From Molossus alvarezi (Eukaryota > Chordata > Mammalia > Chiroptera > Molossidae): DNA of 64,000 nt. Of the stretch, positions 1-10,110 are shown piece by piece. Every line of letters starts with the position of its first letter. The first letter of the stretch is position 1. The notes under the pieces are model-generated. The model was given only the letters and a program-made list of their open reading frames with translations. It had not been told where the DNA came from and ran no database searches. Location of the stretch: NCBI GenBank assembly GCA_037176705.1, contig CM073886.1, positions 6,262,001 to 6,326,000 of the forward strand. Reading direction: 5' to 3'. The position numbers and the translations under genes were made by a program.

Positions 1-290
1 GGTGCTATACGCTGGAGCTTCCCCCCTTGCTGGTCGGAACTTGAGACACTATTTTATGAAGCTTGGATGAGTTTGCTGATAGACTGGGGATGAGCCAGCC
101 CCGACCCCCAACCAGCTGTCTCCAGACCAACTAGCTTGTCAGTTGTCACCATGGGCATGAGGCCAATCTGGACCATCCTGCTCCAGCTGAGCTAGCCCCT
201 ACCAGAAGAACCACTTGGCCGATCCGGAAAGTCACCAGAAATAATAAATGATTCTGTATTAAGTCACTAGATTTGGGGGTGGTTCACTAT
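1..290 (+). repeat. 3' part of an LTR-like repeat (MaLR-type?)
   Basis: The segment has an AATAAA-containing stretch near 240-249, followed by a 'taagtcactagatttggggg' type end. This resembles the 3' ends of mammalian MaLR-type solo LTRs. The left part lies outside the window. The subfamily is not assigned, and the call rests on the terminal pattern only. Confidence 0.4.
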
Positions 291-1004
291 GCCACAAGCG
301 AATTGACAGGATCACCTACAGACACAAGGACACACGGCAGCAGGAGAGTGGCCATCTGACCCTCTGAGGAGCGTTTCCCGGAGTGCCATTGGCTGGAATT
401 GCACCACGTGTCTGTTCCTAAACCCCTCACACTTGGCTGGGAAAAGCCCTGGAGCCACACAGAGAACAGGGGACCACTGTCCCCCAAATGGGGCTTTGCC
501 CAAAACTGGACCCTTCTGTCTTTTTGGCAGAGCCCCAGGTGGGGCAGGGGCAATGAATAAGAACAATGGGTTTTCTGTAGGCATCCTACTACACGTGGGC
601 CCCCCACAACTGTGTTCTCTGATTTTCCTCATCCTCCACCTCCAACTATGGACTAGGGATGCACAGGGGGAAACGATGTGTCACCGAGAATCTCTGGTAT
701 TTGGAGAAGATGTGCTAACACCTGTAGGGAATGAAAACTGCATCAAGTGCCCTGGAGGGATGTGGGGGAGGCTGTTTTTACTAGTGGAGGAGAGAGAGAG
801 GGAGGAAGGGAGAGAGACAGACAGATAGACAGAGAGACAGAGAGAGAGAATTAACGTTTTTCTGTTTTCTAGACCAGTCTCTCCTGGACCTGGCTATACA
901 GCCAATCTTGGCTGCATGAACCACCTCTGTAATTCTTATAGTAATTTTTCTTTCATCTGCTTGAGTCAGCCCTAATGAGCTCTGTTACTCACAATAAAGT
1001 GTTT
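291..1004. other. intergenic, no gene seen
   Basis: No exon-like or family-recognisable protein signal is present in any frame. The only structured part is a GA-rich simple repeat at about 785-851. The short open frames here have no recognisable domains. Confidence 0.6.
785..851. repeat. (GA)n-rich simple repeat
   Basis: Purine-rich run of gaga/ggaa/gaca units. It may be the degraded middle of a SINE, but no head or tail of one is visible. Confidence 0.8.
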
Positions 1005-1797
1005 TTAACATACTGTTCTCATGCAAAGATGCCCAATGTTACTCATAATAAGATAAATGCAAATTGAAATTACACCCAGATACCATTTGTCACTTATCAG
1101 ATTGGCTAACAGAGAAAGATCTGACAGCATCATCGATGAGGCTGTGGGGGAAGAGGCTCTGTCATGACTGGTGTGAGTGCAAGAGGTTGTGCAGGCCCTG
1201 CGGAGGGCAAGCTGCAGCATTGTCGACCTTAGAAGGTCATGTACCCTCCGACTTCGCCGTTCTCTGTCCTGGGGTGTATTCTACGGACACTGCTGTGGGA
1301 AGAAAACGGCCCATGTCCAAGGTCATTTATTGCAGCACCATTTGTAGCAGTAAAAGTTTGGAAATAACCCAAATGCTCACCCACGAGGGACTGGTTTACC
1401 TCACCAGGTGCACGTGCACATGGAATACAATGCAGCTGTAAAAATTAAGGAAATTCTCTAGGCTCTATCACGGAAAGGTCTCCAGAGAGACTGCTAAGTA
1501 AAAAAATAAAGTGCAGAGTATTGTATGATATCTTTTGTGTAAGAAAAGGGAGGGGTAATATATAAGAATATGTATTCTCATTTTCTTAGCTTTAGACAGC
1601 TACATTTAATGAAGGAAGTGTGAAAAGATGGACCAGAAAGTAAGAAATGAATAAACACAGTTATTTCCAAGGGGAAGAGAAAATGGCTGGGGTGGGAGGC
1701 ACATGTCTCAAGGACCATCTTCTTTTTATATCACTTTGACTTTTGAAAATATCAACATATGACTTGTTCTAAAATGAGCATAAATAAAAAGCCATTT
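1005..1797 (+). mobile_element. ancient L1 (L1M-type) ORF2 end and 3' UTR
   Basis: Degraded LINE-1 in sense orientation. Recognisable stretches include 'taccatttgtcacttatcag', 'attgcagcaccatttgtagc' and 'aatacaatgcagctgtaaaa', in the order expected of the ORF2 C-terminal region running into the 3' UTR. No open frame survives. Confidence 0.75.
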
Positions 1798-1913
1798 TTC
1801 AATGAAAATATTGTATCATTCTATTCTCTCCCATTGTCTGAAGAGTTCAGGGCCGTGGGAAGCAAACAGGCCATGTTGATAACCTTGACACCCGTTGAAA
1901 AAACACCCAAACC

Positions 1914-2117
1914 GGCTGTCAGGGAAGAGGCAGCACCGCGATTACCAGAGCAGAGGAGAGGTGGGGGAGGTAGAAGAGGGTCGGGGGGGGGGGCAATGGC
2001 GACAGAAGGAGAGTTAGTTGGGGCGGTGAACACAAAATACAGACGATGTACTACAGAATCATATACCTGAAACCTATATACTTTTATTAACTAATGTCAC
2101 CCCAATACATTTTTTTA
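1914..2117 (+). mobile_element. 5'-truncated L1 insertion with TSD
   Basis: A 204-bp fragment of the bat L1 3' end, matching the 3' end of the larger L1 at 26.1 kb ('tataccTgaaacct', 'attaac..atgtcaccc'). It is flanked by an exact 16-bp TSD, 'aaaaaacacccaaacc', at 1898-1913 and 2118-2133. It contains an 11-G run at 1983-1993. Confidence 0.85.
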
Positions 2118-2582
2118 AAAAAACACCCAAACCTGGAGTGTACTGATGAAACTCGCAAAGCAGGCGAAGTATGCAATAACTGCTCCCTAGTGCACAGGTC
2201 CTGTGCGTGTGTCCGCATTGGGCCCCGCGGCTGCTGTTGAGACCTCGCTGCCAGGCGGCACTGCCTCTGGGTGCAGTTTTATGGATGGCATTCTGCGTGG
2301 CCAGCTCAAGATTAAGCTGACCAGCCAAGCATGTAAAAGAATTCCAGGACAAAGAGGTTTGTTATATTAAAAATTTCTTTTTAGCCTGCAGGGATCAGGT
2401 GGTCTCTCAGAGAAATGACAAAATCTATTTTCTCTTCCTCATGTGTTCTTGCTGTCGGCACTCTGGTTATAAGAGGGAGCAAGTAAACACTGCTTGGGGG
2501 GTGGTATTGAGCTGGCATCTTCTCACAAATGTGGGCAGCAGGGGTCTGGGAGCCGGGGGCTGAGTCTCATTTAGTGCTTAGT

Positions 2583-2830
2583 AGTGCACTCTGGGGTCAG
2601 ACGGAAGGGTGGAGCACAGCTCTTCCCTCGGTGCCTGAGCAAAGGCGGGCACCCCCACTCTCTGCCTCGTTCCCGGGAAAGGGGCGTGATGCTCCTACCT
2701 CTCTATAGGGCTATTATGAAGGCTGAATGAGTTAATTCTTGAAAAGGTTTAACCGATGCTTAGCAAATGTGAAGACCCCAATTTGTGTTAGCACCAAAAG
2801 AAATAGTAGTGATAATTTTATTATTATGTG
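2583..2830 (+). repeat. MIR SINE, degraded
   Basis: The order 'ctctggggtcagac', 'agggctattatgaaggctga' and 'atgagttaattcttg' follows the MIR consensus from core to tail. The surrounding 2134-2990 holds nothing else recognisable. Confidence 0.6.
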
Positions 2831-2989
2831 ACTTCAGGATAAATAGGATTGTTGGCAGGTATGTAAAAGATTGCGGTCCACCGCCTCCCCCCACTGACCC
2901 ATTTGGTGCAACCCAGTTGCAGAAGGACTGAGAAGGGGTCTCTGGACACTAATTCATACTCATATAAGATCATAAATATAGTTTAGTAG

Positions 2990-3220
2990 GTATTATGTAG
3001 CAGGCACTGTGCCCAAGAAGGATCAACTGGTAACCAGATATGACTGTCTCCATCCTCATCGATGTCCTAGGCTACCAGGGCAGATGGACAAGTAAACAGA
3101 TGACACCACACAGAGGAGGCGCAGTGATCAGGTCAGCTTTAGATGTCAGAGGAGCAAGGCGAGGGGCAGCTGATTTAAACTCTGAAAACCAGGAAAGGCT
3201 TCTTAGAGGCAGGGGTGGGA
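2990..3220 (-). repeat. L2 LINE fragment
   Basis: 'ggtattatgtagcaggcact' begins the reverse complement of an L2 3' end. It is followed by the usual 'acaagtaaacagatga' and 'ggcttcttagaggcagg' segments. Confidence 0.6.
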
Positions 3221-3447
3221 GCCGATCCCCACTACACCCAGTGATGACACAATCCTCTCTCTTCTGGAGCAAAAATGGTAATAGTTGTAGTTGTAGCAGT
3301 AGCAATAATGATAATAATTAAAACATATCAATAACTTGTTTTTAAAAAATCTTTAAACATTTTTTTCAATTACCATTGACACACAAAGACATGGAGTAGA
3401 TGAGGACGGGGAAGTCTCTGTCTTTTCCAGTGCAACCTGAGTCCGAC

Positions 3448-3459
3448 TTTCTTTTCTTT

Positions 3460-3541
<82 letters not shown>

Positions 3542-3587
3542 TTCCTTCCTTCCTTCCTTCCTTCCTTCCTTCCTTCCTTCCTTCCTT

Positions 3588-3633
<46 letters not shown>
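3448..3633. repeat. compound polypyrimidine microsatellite (CTTT)n(CCTT)n(CT)n
   Basis: About 186 bp of nearly pure pyrimidine: CTTT units to about 3538, CCTT units to about 3586, then CT units to 3633. It directly abuts the 3' end of the minus-strand HAL1 at 3634, so it most likely grew from that element's A-rich tail. The arginine/glutamate/lysine-rich open frames through it are artefacts. Confidence 0.95.
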
Positions 3634-3636
<3 letters not shown>

Positions 3637-3834
3637 GAAAGTATTACAGATGTCATCCCTTTTTTCCCCCACTGACCCTCTCCTTCAGCCTCCCCATTCC
3701 TGCCTTCCCTATGCTATTGTTTGTGTCCATTGGTTATACATATATACAGATAAGTTCTTTGGTTTATTTCTTCCTGTACCCCCTTTCCCTCTAAAGTTTG
3801 TCAGTCTAAGAACCAAAATTGTACTTCTTTTTTT

Positions 3835-4051
3835 AAAAAATACATTTTTATTGACTTTTTAGAGAGAGAAGAAGGGAGAGGGAGAGAGAGACAGAACATC
3901 AACGAGAAAGAAACATCAATCGGCTGCCTCCTGCACGCCCCCTACTGGGGACTGAGCCTGCAACCCAGGCATGTGCCCTGACTGGGAATCCAACTGGGAC
4001 TTCTCAGTCCATGGGACGATGCTCAATCCACTGAGCAATACCGACAGGGGA
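3835..4051 (-). mobile_element. VES SINE inside HAL1 3' UTR
   Basis: Bat tRNA-derived SINE in reverse: A-rich tail as poly-T, 'attgactttttagagagaga', the GA-rich block, 'ggctgcctcctgcacgcccc', and a diverged tRNA-like head ending 'ccactgagcaataccgacag'. It splits the HAL1 3' UTR. Confidence 0.85.
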
Positions 4052-4300
4052 CTACGAATTTCTTAATCCCTTCACCTTTTTTGCCCATTCCTCCCAACCC
4101 CCTTCCTATCTGGCAACCAACAAAAAGTTCTCTGAATCTATGAGTCTGTTTCTGTTCTGCTTGTTCATTTTGTTTGTAGATTCAATTGTTGATAGATATG
4201 TATTTATTGACATTTTATTGTTTATATTTTTGATCTTTTTCTTCTTCAAGAAGACCCTTCAACATTTCATATACTACTTGTTTTGTAGTGATTAACTCCT

Positions 4301-4813
4301 CTAGCTTTTTCTTGTCTGGGAAACTTTGATATATCCATCGATTCTAAATGATAGCTTTGCAGGATAGAGTAATCTTAGTTGTAGGTCCTTGCTTTTCATC
4401 ATTTTGAATATTTCTTGCCACTCCCTTCTGGCCTGTAAAGTTTCTTCTGAGAAGAAGAAGTCAGCTGACAGCCTTATGGGAACTCCCTTGTAGGTAACTA
4501 ACTGCTTTTCTCTTGCTGCTTTTAAGGTTCTCTCTTTGTCTTTAACCTTTGGCATTTTGATGATGATGTGTCTTGGTGTAGGCCTTTTGGGGTTCATCTT
4601 GTTTGAAACTCTCTGTGCTTCCTGGACTTGTATGTCTGTTCCCTTCACCAAGTTAGGGAAGTTTTCTGTCATTATATTTTCAAATAGGTTTTCAATTTCT
4701 TTCTCTCTTCTTCTTCTGGCACCTCCATGATGTGAATGTTGGTATGCTTGAAGTTGAATTCTTTTTTCTTTTTGCTGTTCTAATTGGGTGTTTTTTGCTT
4801 TTTTATATTCCAA
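4301..4813 (-). pseudogene. HAL1/L1 ORF1 C-terminal part (RNA-binding domain)
   Basis: A 170-codon open segment matching the L1 ORF1p RRM and C-terminal domains. Landmarks in order are [47 protein letters not shown] and YPAKLSF. ORF1p is the nucleic-acid chaperone of the L1 ribonucleoprotein. The frame is cut from its N-terminal part (5153-5338) by a VES SINE, so no intact ORF1p can be made. The downstream ORF2 is missing. Confidence 0.85.
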
Positions 4814-4874
4814 ATTGATGGTTTAATTCTCAGTTTCACCTACTCTACTGTAGATACCCTGTAAATTATTCTTT

Positions 4875-5119
4875 TTTTTTTTTTATCCTCACCTGAGGAC
4901 ATTCTGGCATTTATCTTCAGAAAGAGTGGGAGGGAGAGAGGAAGAAAGAGAGAGAAACATCGACGTGAAAGAGACAAATCAAGTGGTTGCCATCCGCACA
5001 ACCCCAAATGGGGCAGGGGACAATCTGCAACCGAGGTATGTGCTGTTAGCGGGAACTGAACCTGGGTCTCTCTGGACCGTGGGCCAAAGCTCTAACCGCT
5101 GAGCCAAACTGGCCAGGGC
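4875..5119 (-). mobile_element. VES SINE splitting HAL1 ORF1, with TSD
   Basis: Complete VES in reverse, from 'atcctcacctgaggacattc' to 'gagccaaactggccagggc'. An exact TSD 'tgtaaattattcttt' lies at 4860-4874 and 5120-5134. It inserted into ORF1 of the HAL1, so it is younger than that element. Confidence 0.95.
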
Positions 5120-5152
5120 TGTAAATTATTCTTTATTTCAGTTGGTGCATCC

Positions 5153-5338
5153 TTAGTTTCTGACTAGTCCTTTATCCTTTATTATGCTCTTGAGATCCTC
5201 ACTAAGTTTCTTGAGCATCCTTCCAACTGGTGTTTTGAACTCTGCATCTGTTAGGTTGCTTATCTCCATTTTGTTTTGTTCTTTTCCTGGAGTTTTGTTC
5301 TTTTCTTTCATTTGGGACATGTTTCTTTGTCTCCTCAT
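5153..5338 (-). pseudogene. HAL1/L1 ORF1 N-terminal part
   Basis: A 61-codon open segment with the L1 ORF1 landmarks MRRQRNMSQMKE and MEISNLTDAEFK, followed by the coiled-coil-like region. The likely ORF1 start is the ATG at 5338-5336 or slightly upstream. It is separated from the C-terminal part (4301-4813) by a VES insertion. Known role of the family: trimeric coiled coil of ORF1p. Confidence 0.8.
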
Positions 5339-6748
5339 TTTGGCTGCTTCCCTGTGATTATTTCTATGTACTAGGTAGAGTTTCTATGTTTCCCAGGCTT
5401 CTAGGGTGACCTATTGTTGCAGGTGTCCTGTAGGACCCAGTGGCACAGCCTCCCTGAGCACCCCAGCTGGGCCCTCGAGGTGCACCCCTAGTGTGGACTG
5501 TACACTCTTCTGTTGTAACTGAGTCTTGATTGCTGATCAATGGGAGGGATTTACTCAGGCTGATCAGCTGCAAGGACTGGCTGTGCCCACTGACCACTGA
5601 CCTCTGACGATCAGCTGTGCAGGGCCCACCACACAGAGCCAGACTTACTTCAGCAGGGCTCTAGTACCGACTGAGTCCACTCCTTGAGTGTGTCACTTGT
5701 GGAGGTGGTTGGGTGGTGGTGCTTCGATGTGGTCTGAAGCTGTTCACTGGGTGTGCTGGCTCTGGGGCAAGGTTGGCCACTGCCTGTGTTCTACTTCGGG
5801 CCACCGGTGTAAGCTACAAAGTGACCTGTCGATGGCTGCTTCTTGTGCTGGGCTTGGAGGTGCCCAGGAGAAGCCAAGCTGTGAACCAAGGCTAGCTGAT
5901 TCTAGTGCCAGGTCTGGGGCCACTTAGTGAGAGGTACTGGGCTCACTGAGGCCAGATGCTGTTTGTTTGAGAGATTTTAGAAAAATCCCAAGCATGAGCC
6001 CAGACAAGCCATTCCTATGGCAAAGCCACTGGAAACAGTTTGGGTGGGTCCAAAAGCTGGGTGGGGCAGGTCTTCAGGGAATCACCAGGGCGGGGCAAAC
6101 AGTGTGAGCCAGGTTGCTGGAGCCCCAGATATGGTGCTCATCTGTGGGCCCCGTGGGGGAAGGGCTCACCAAAGGAACAACGGCCTCTGCCAGCAGGTCT
6201 GTCCAGGAAAAAGCTGCCTCTCCATCTCTCACCCAATGCTAAACAATGAATTTCCTCCCTGTATGTCTCTGATGCCTTTCAAGATGCCTCCCCAACCCTG
6301 GAGCCTGGAGGGAATGAGTCAGAGTAAGTTTGTGCTTGGGCCCTTTAAGAGGAGCTGCCTTGGACTCCAGAAGCCTCAGCCTCCCTCAGCCTCAGTTCCT
6401 GCTGGTTTTACAGCCAGAAGTGATGGGGATTCTCTTCCTGGCACTGGAACCTGGGGGCCTGGTGTGGGACGGGGACCCCTCACTTCTCCAGGAGGACCTT
6501 CCCAGCCGAGGTGTCCTCCTGATTCTTATCTGCCACAGGTGGGTGTGGGACCAGCCCGTCCCCACCTCCGCCCTCCCACCAGTCTCCATGTGGCTTCTTT
6601 AATCTCGTGGTTGTAGGACTTCCATTCAGCTCAATGTCAGGCGGTTCTGAATGATGGTTGTTCTGTAGTTTAGTTGTAATTTTGATGCGGTTGTGGGAGG
6701 AGGTGAAACTTTGTTTATCTACCTACCACCTTGACCAGAAGTCCCTTT

Positions 6749-7113
6749 ACCTCGTCTTTCACATCACTTCCCTGCCCTCTCTGGCCATGATTCCCACCAT
6801 CTTCTTCCAGACTTGGTGGACCTGCTGATGCTGAGCATAGGAGATCTTCCAAATCTGATTGTTATGTTTTTTAGTAAAACCAACATAGAGCAGGTGAAGT
6901 AAATAACCGTCAGTAGTCTTGACATCAACATGAGCTTCGGTCATGGTCTGTCATTTTTTGACCATGGAGCACACCTTGTCCCGGGTAAGATCCATGTCAT
7001 GGAAATCAGTCAGACGGTCTTTGCCCTGAACATCCTCAGTAGTGAGCGTGAATTTTCTAAATGCATCTTCATCATTCTGCAGGTCAGCGAGACTCACCTC
7101 AAACATGACCCTT
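6749..7113 (-). pseudogene. RPS3A: RPS3A processed-pseudogene fragment
   Basis: The minus-strand translation matches ribosomal protein S3A (eS1) from about residue 66 to about 187 of roughly 264. Landmarks are [59 protein letters not shown] and SYAQHQQV. The conserved Trp codon after MVKK reads TGA, an in-frame stop at about 6951-6949. Another stop follows near 6758. There are no introns. Both ends of the gene are missing and there is no poly(A): the 3' side stops at about 6749, where the HAL1 5' end begins on the same strand, and the 5' side meets an L1 fragment at about 7114. Not functional. Confidence 0.9.
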
Positions 7114-7605
7114 GTCTTTCTCTGTCTCACTTGCTTCTCTTAGCATAATGCCCTCTAGTCTAGGTCTGTCCGTGTTGCCACAGATGGTCAGATTTCATTC
7201 TTTTTTATGACCAAGTAGTACCCCATTGTGTATTTGTACCACTATTTTTTTTACTTTCATATATTTATTTATTTACTTTTTGGTATGTGCCCCTAGTGGG
7301 AACTGAACCCAGGACTCTCTAGTCCACAGGCCGATGCTCCAACCGCTGAGCCAAACTGGCCAGGGCTGTACCACTACTTTTTGTCCACTTGTCTATCGAT
7401 GGGCACTTGAATTGCTTCTATATCTTGGCTGTTGTACATAATGCTGCAACGAACATAGGGGTACATATAGCTTTATGAATTAGTGTTTTGAATTTCTTTG
7501 GGTAAATACCCAAAAGTGGGAGTGTGCGGTCATACAGTAGTTCTGTCTTTCAGTTTCTGAGGAGTCCCCACACTGTTTTCCACAGTGGCTGCACAAGAAT
7601 TCCCT
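7114..7605 (-). mobile_element. L1 3'-region fragment
   Basis: Antisense L1 with 'ttcttttttatgaccaagta', 'gttgtacataatgctgcaac' and 'cacagtggctgcacaagaat' in expected order. It lacks its own 3' terminus, because the sequence starts abruptly at the RPS3A junction. A VES interrupts it at 7249-7366. Confidence 0.75.
7249..7366 (-). mobile_element. 5'-head-only VES SINE with TSD
   Basis: Shortened VES: an AT-rich stretch (about 7249-7280), then only the tRNA-like head, ending 'ccaaactggccagggc'. The TSD 'tgtaccacta(t/c)ttttt' lies at 7235-7248 and 7367-7380 with one mismatch. The GA-rich body and tail are missing. Confidence 0.85.
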
Positions 7606-7757
7606 GTCCATGGCTTGTCCCAGGCATATTGCATGCATTCTCACCCAATCCTAACTCTCTGAGGATTAACTCTGCACGCACCTGGCTGGTCCTCACTAAC
7701 CTCACCCGAATCCTGGCCAACAGATCCTACCTTTGTTTTAAAATTTGATTTTTTTTT

Positions 7758-7996
7758 GCCCTAGCCAGTGTTGCTCAATGGTTAGAGCATTGGCCTGTGC
7801 ACCAAAGGGTCTCGGGTTCAACTTCCAGTCAAGGGCACATACCTGTAGGTTCGATTGTGCGGGAGGGAACCAAGTGATGTGTTTTTCTCACACTGACCTC
7901 GCATTCTGCCTGTCTCTCTCTCCCTCCCTACCTTCCATTCACTAAAACTCAATGGAAAAATATTCTTGGGTGAGGAGTAACACACAAAAAATGTTT
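7758..7996 (+). mobile_element. VES SINE
   Basis: Forward VES: head 'gccctagccagtgttgctca', B-box-like 'gggttcaacttcc', CT-rich middle, and tail 'attcttgggtgaggag'. Not a functional tRNA. Confidence 0.85.
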
Positions 7997-8916
7997 ATTT
8001 TTTCATCACCATGTTTTTTTGCATTAGTTTTGATTTTTAAATATATTGCATTGAACCATTATTTATCTTGCTTACTGACTTCATGTTGCCCCAAAATTTG
8101 AGGGCTCACTCTACTCACCCTAGTCCTGGCCCCACTCAGCAAGGTCAGGTGAAGAACGCTTTAGGTGGAGCTATGTGTCCCTCCCAGTTCAAGCTTTCTC
8201 TGAAGAAAGCGTTCTCAGTTTCTTTTTCCAGAGCATCACGGGAGGGGAAGGGAAGAGAAAGCATTCTCTATTTGGTTATCACTTAACATCCTGATTCCAA
8301 AAATGGGGACTCTGCAATGACTTCTAGTGTTGCTTTAACAAGGCACCGAGTCTCACTATGAAAGTCATTCCTGATTTAACTTGTTTTCATTTATCCTGAG
8401 CACATGGAGAAGAACGTCTCGGATGGGTGCTAGTGGGTTTTCAGGAGGTCTCTGGCACTTGTTCACACAGAATGAGCAGGGGGCGCAGATCGGAAAGCCC
8501 CCGCCAGCAGGTCTGCCTCGGGCCTGAGCACCGTCACTATGCTGCTGGAAGGACCAGGGCGCCACGTGAGAACACAGCCCCAGTCTGGATGTGACCTTTC
8601 CATTTGTGCCCTCGTGGCTTCATTTTATTAGTTTCCTTTTCTAGAATTCAGTAAACCTCACAAAAACTTTCCCTGGCCCAGGTTTAACTGTGCTGTGTTC
8701 ATTACTACACAACGTTTTACCCACAATTACTTCCTGTTTGTTGAGAGCCCGCCTAGGCCCTGGAGGCCCTGGAGGAGTGAGGAGAGGCTGGAGACAGCCC
8801 CTCCCCGCAGGAGGCCTGAGCTGGCCCAGCAGCCAGGCACGGGCCCCGCCACAGTGGGCACAAGCAGCCCAGCTGTTGGGAGTTAGGCTAATGGTCTTAA
8901 GAGGAGCCAGTTATAG
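7997..8916. other. intergenic, nothing recognised
   Basis: Mixed AT- and GC-content sequence with no recognisable exon, repeat consensus or regulatory motif. It may contain old repeats too decayed to identify by eye. Confidence 0.5.
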
Positions 8917-9693
8917 AAATTTCACTTGCAGGTATTTATCCAAGAGACATGAACGCCCCTGTTTCCAAAAGACACACACAAGAATGTTCACAGTAGACTT
9001 TTCCAAAGTACAGTGATACCTCGGTTCTCAAACGCCTCGGTTTTCGACCAAATCGGTATTCGACCAGGAGATTCGAGAAACTTTTGTCTCGGAATCCGAA
9101 CAAATATTTGGAACTCGAACTTCCGAGATGAGCCGAGTTGAGCCGAATGGCGTTCATTCGGCCCAGCGCCTTGCTGGCGTCATCAGTGTGAGTGCAGAGA
9201 GAGTCACGCTTTGTGGAGAGAGTACATTTTATTTTATTTTTTTTAGTACATACTGTACACTTTTATTTCTTGTTGAGACTTATGTTTTTCTACATATTAT
9301 ATACAAATTAGGCCAGTAAATAGGCATTTTCTGGGGCTTGGAACGAATTAATCCAGTTTCCATTATTTCCTATTGGTTTCATTGCTTCGGTTCTCGAACA
9401 ATTTGGTAGTTCCAAGCTGGACATAACTCAAATGGTCGTTGACATTGGCCAGATAAGCAAAATGTGTATATTCCTGCAGAGCTACAAAAATAAGAATGCA
9501 CAACGACATGCATAAAAAAGATGAATCTTACAGCTATGTAGAGAAAAGACACTCAGAAACTGTATGGTTCACATTTAAATGAAGTTCAAGAATAGGCAAG
9601 ACTAATCTATGATCTTAGCTTTAAAAAAAGGAAGGAAATTCCGTTGCTGCAACATGGATGAACCCTGAGAGCTTTATCCAAAGTGCAAGAAGC
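8917..9693 (+). mobile_element. ancient L1 fragment, interrupted by a DNA transposon
   Basis: 'ttcacttgcaggtatttatc' and 'tgttcacagtagacttttcc' before the insertion, then 'tggacataactcaaatggtc' and 'aacatggatgaaccctgaga' after it, follow the L1 ORF2 3' region in sense orientation. A Tc1/mariner-like element sits at 9011-9406, and a MaLR LTR interrupts at 9694. Confidence 0.65.
9011..9406 (+). mobile_element. Tc1/mariner-superfamily (Tigger/pogo-like) non-autonomous DNA transposon
   Basis: Starts 'cagtgatacctcggttctca' next to a TA dinucleotide (9009-9010). It contains repeated 'cggttctcgaac', 'ggtattcgacc' and 'gaactcgaacttccgag' segments and ends near a second TA (9407-9408). No transposase frame is present. 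The right terminus does not form the expected inverted copy of the left end, so that end is probably truncated. It inserted into an old L1. Confidence 0.65.
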
Positions 9694-10110
9694 TGGTGCT
9701 ATGAACCAAATGCTGTGTCCTGCCCCTCCCCCACCCACTCATCTGTTGAAGTCCTAATCCCCAAAGCGATGAATGGTGGAGGCGGGACATTGGGAAGTAA
9801 TTAGGTTCAGATGAGATCATGAGGGTGGAGCCCCTATGATGAGATTAATGTCCCTATTTAAAACAAAAAAGAGACACAAGCTCTCTTTCTCTCTGTCTTC
9901 TTCCCCCACCGCCCTTCCCCCTCTACCCCCCCTTCCTCAAAGAAAGGCCCTGTGAGGACCTGGACAGCAAGAGTCGTCTAATGAGGAACCTGATCATACT
10001 GGCACCCCGATCTTAGGTTTCCAGCTTCCAGAACGTGAGAAACAAATGTTTGCTCTTTAAGTCACCCAGTCTGTGGTAAGTTGCTATAGCAGCCTGAGCT
10101 GACTAAGACC
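9694..10110 (+). mobile_element. MaLR-type solo LTR (MST/MLT1-like)
   Basis: Order typical of MaLR LTRs: 'tgttgaagtcctaatcccca', 'atgagggtggagcccctatg', 'tggcaccccgatcttaggtt', 'ccagaacgtgagaaacaaat' and end 'cagcctgagctgactaagac'. No internal retroviral sequence follows. It is an old solo LTR inside L1 sequence. Confidence 0.75.

Larger units (their letters stand above)
3634..6748 (-). mobile_element. near full-length HAL1 (half-L1) retrotransposon
   Basis: Minus-strand order is as follows. The 5' end lies at about 6748-6730 ('gacttctggtcaagg'). A 1.3-kb GC-rich 5' UTR follows (about 6740-5340). Next come the L1-type ORF1 N-terminus (5338-5153) and an inserted VES. The ORF1 C-terminal domain follows (4813-4301), then a few codons resembling the start of L1 ORF2 (about 4215-4190). 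The 3' UTR comes next, interrupted by a second VES, and the end is at 3634 ('gttgaaagtattacagatg' in plus reading). ORF2 is absent: the ORF2 start runs straight into the 3' UTR. This is the defining layout of HAL1. Without the two SINEs the element is about 2.6 kb, close to the known HAL1 size. The coding region is decayed and inactive. Confidence 0.8.

Noticed and set aside
1821..2070. Overlapping open frames at 1.8-2.07 kb on both strands.
   Set aside because: Largely inside a 204-bp L1 3'-end insertion with TSD. Non-coding.
3366..3675. Open frames of about 90-100 codons made of ER/KE or FLSFF repeats.
   Set aside because: Translation of the polypyrimidine microsatellite.
5688..5927. Trp/Gly-rich open frames near 5.7-5.9 kb as a small gene.
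   Set aside because: They are inside the HAL1 5' UTR in antisense and have no family resemblance.
6017..6616. A 199-codon plus-strand open frame.
   Set aside because: It lies antisense in the GC-rich 5' UTR of the HAL1.
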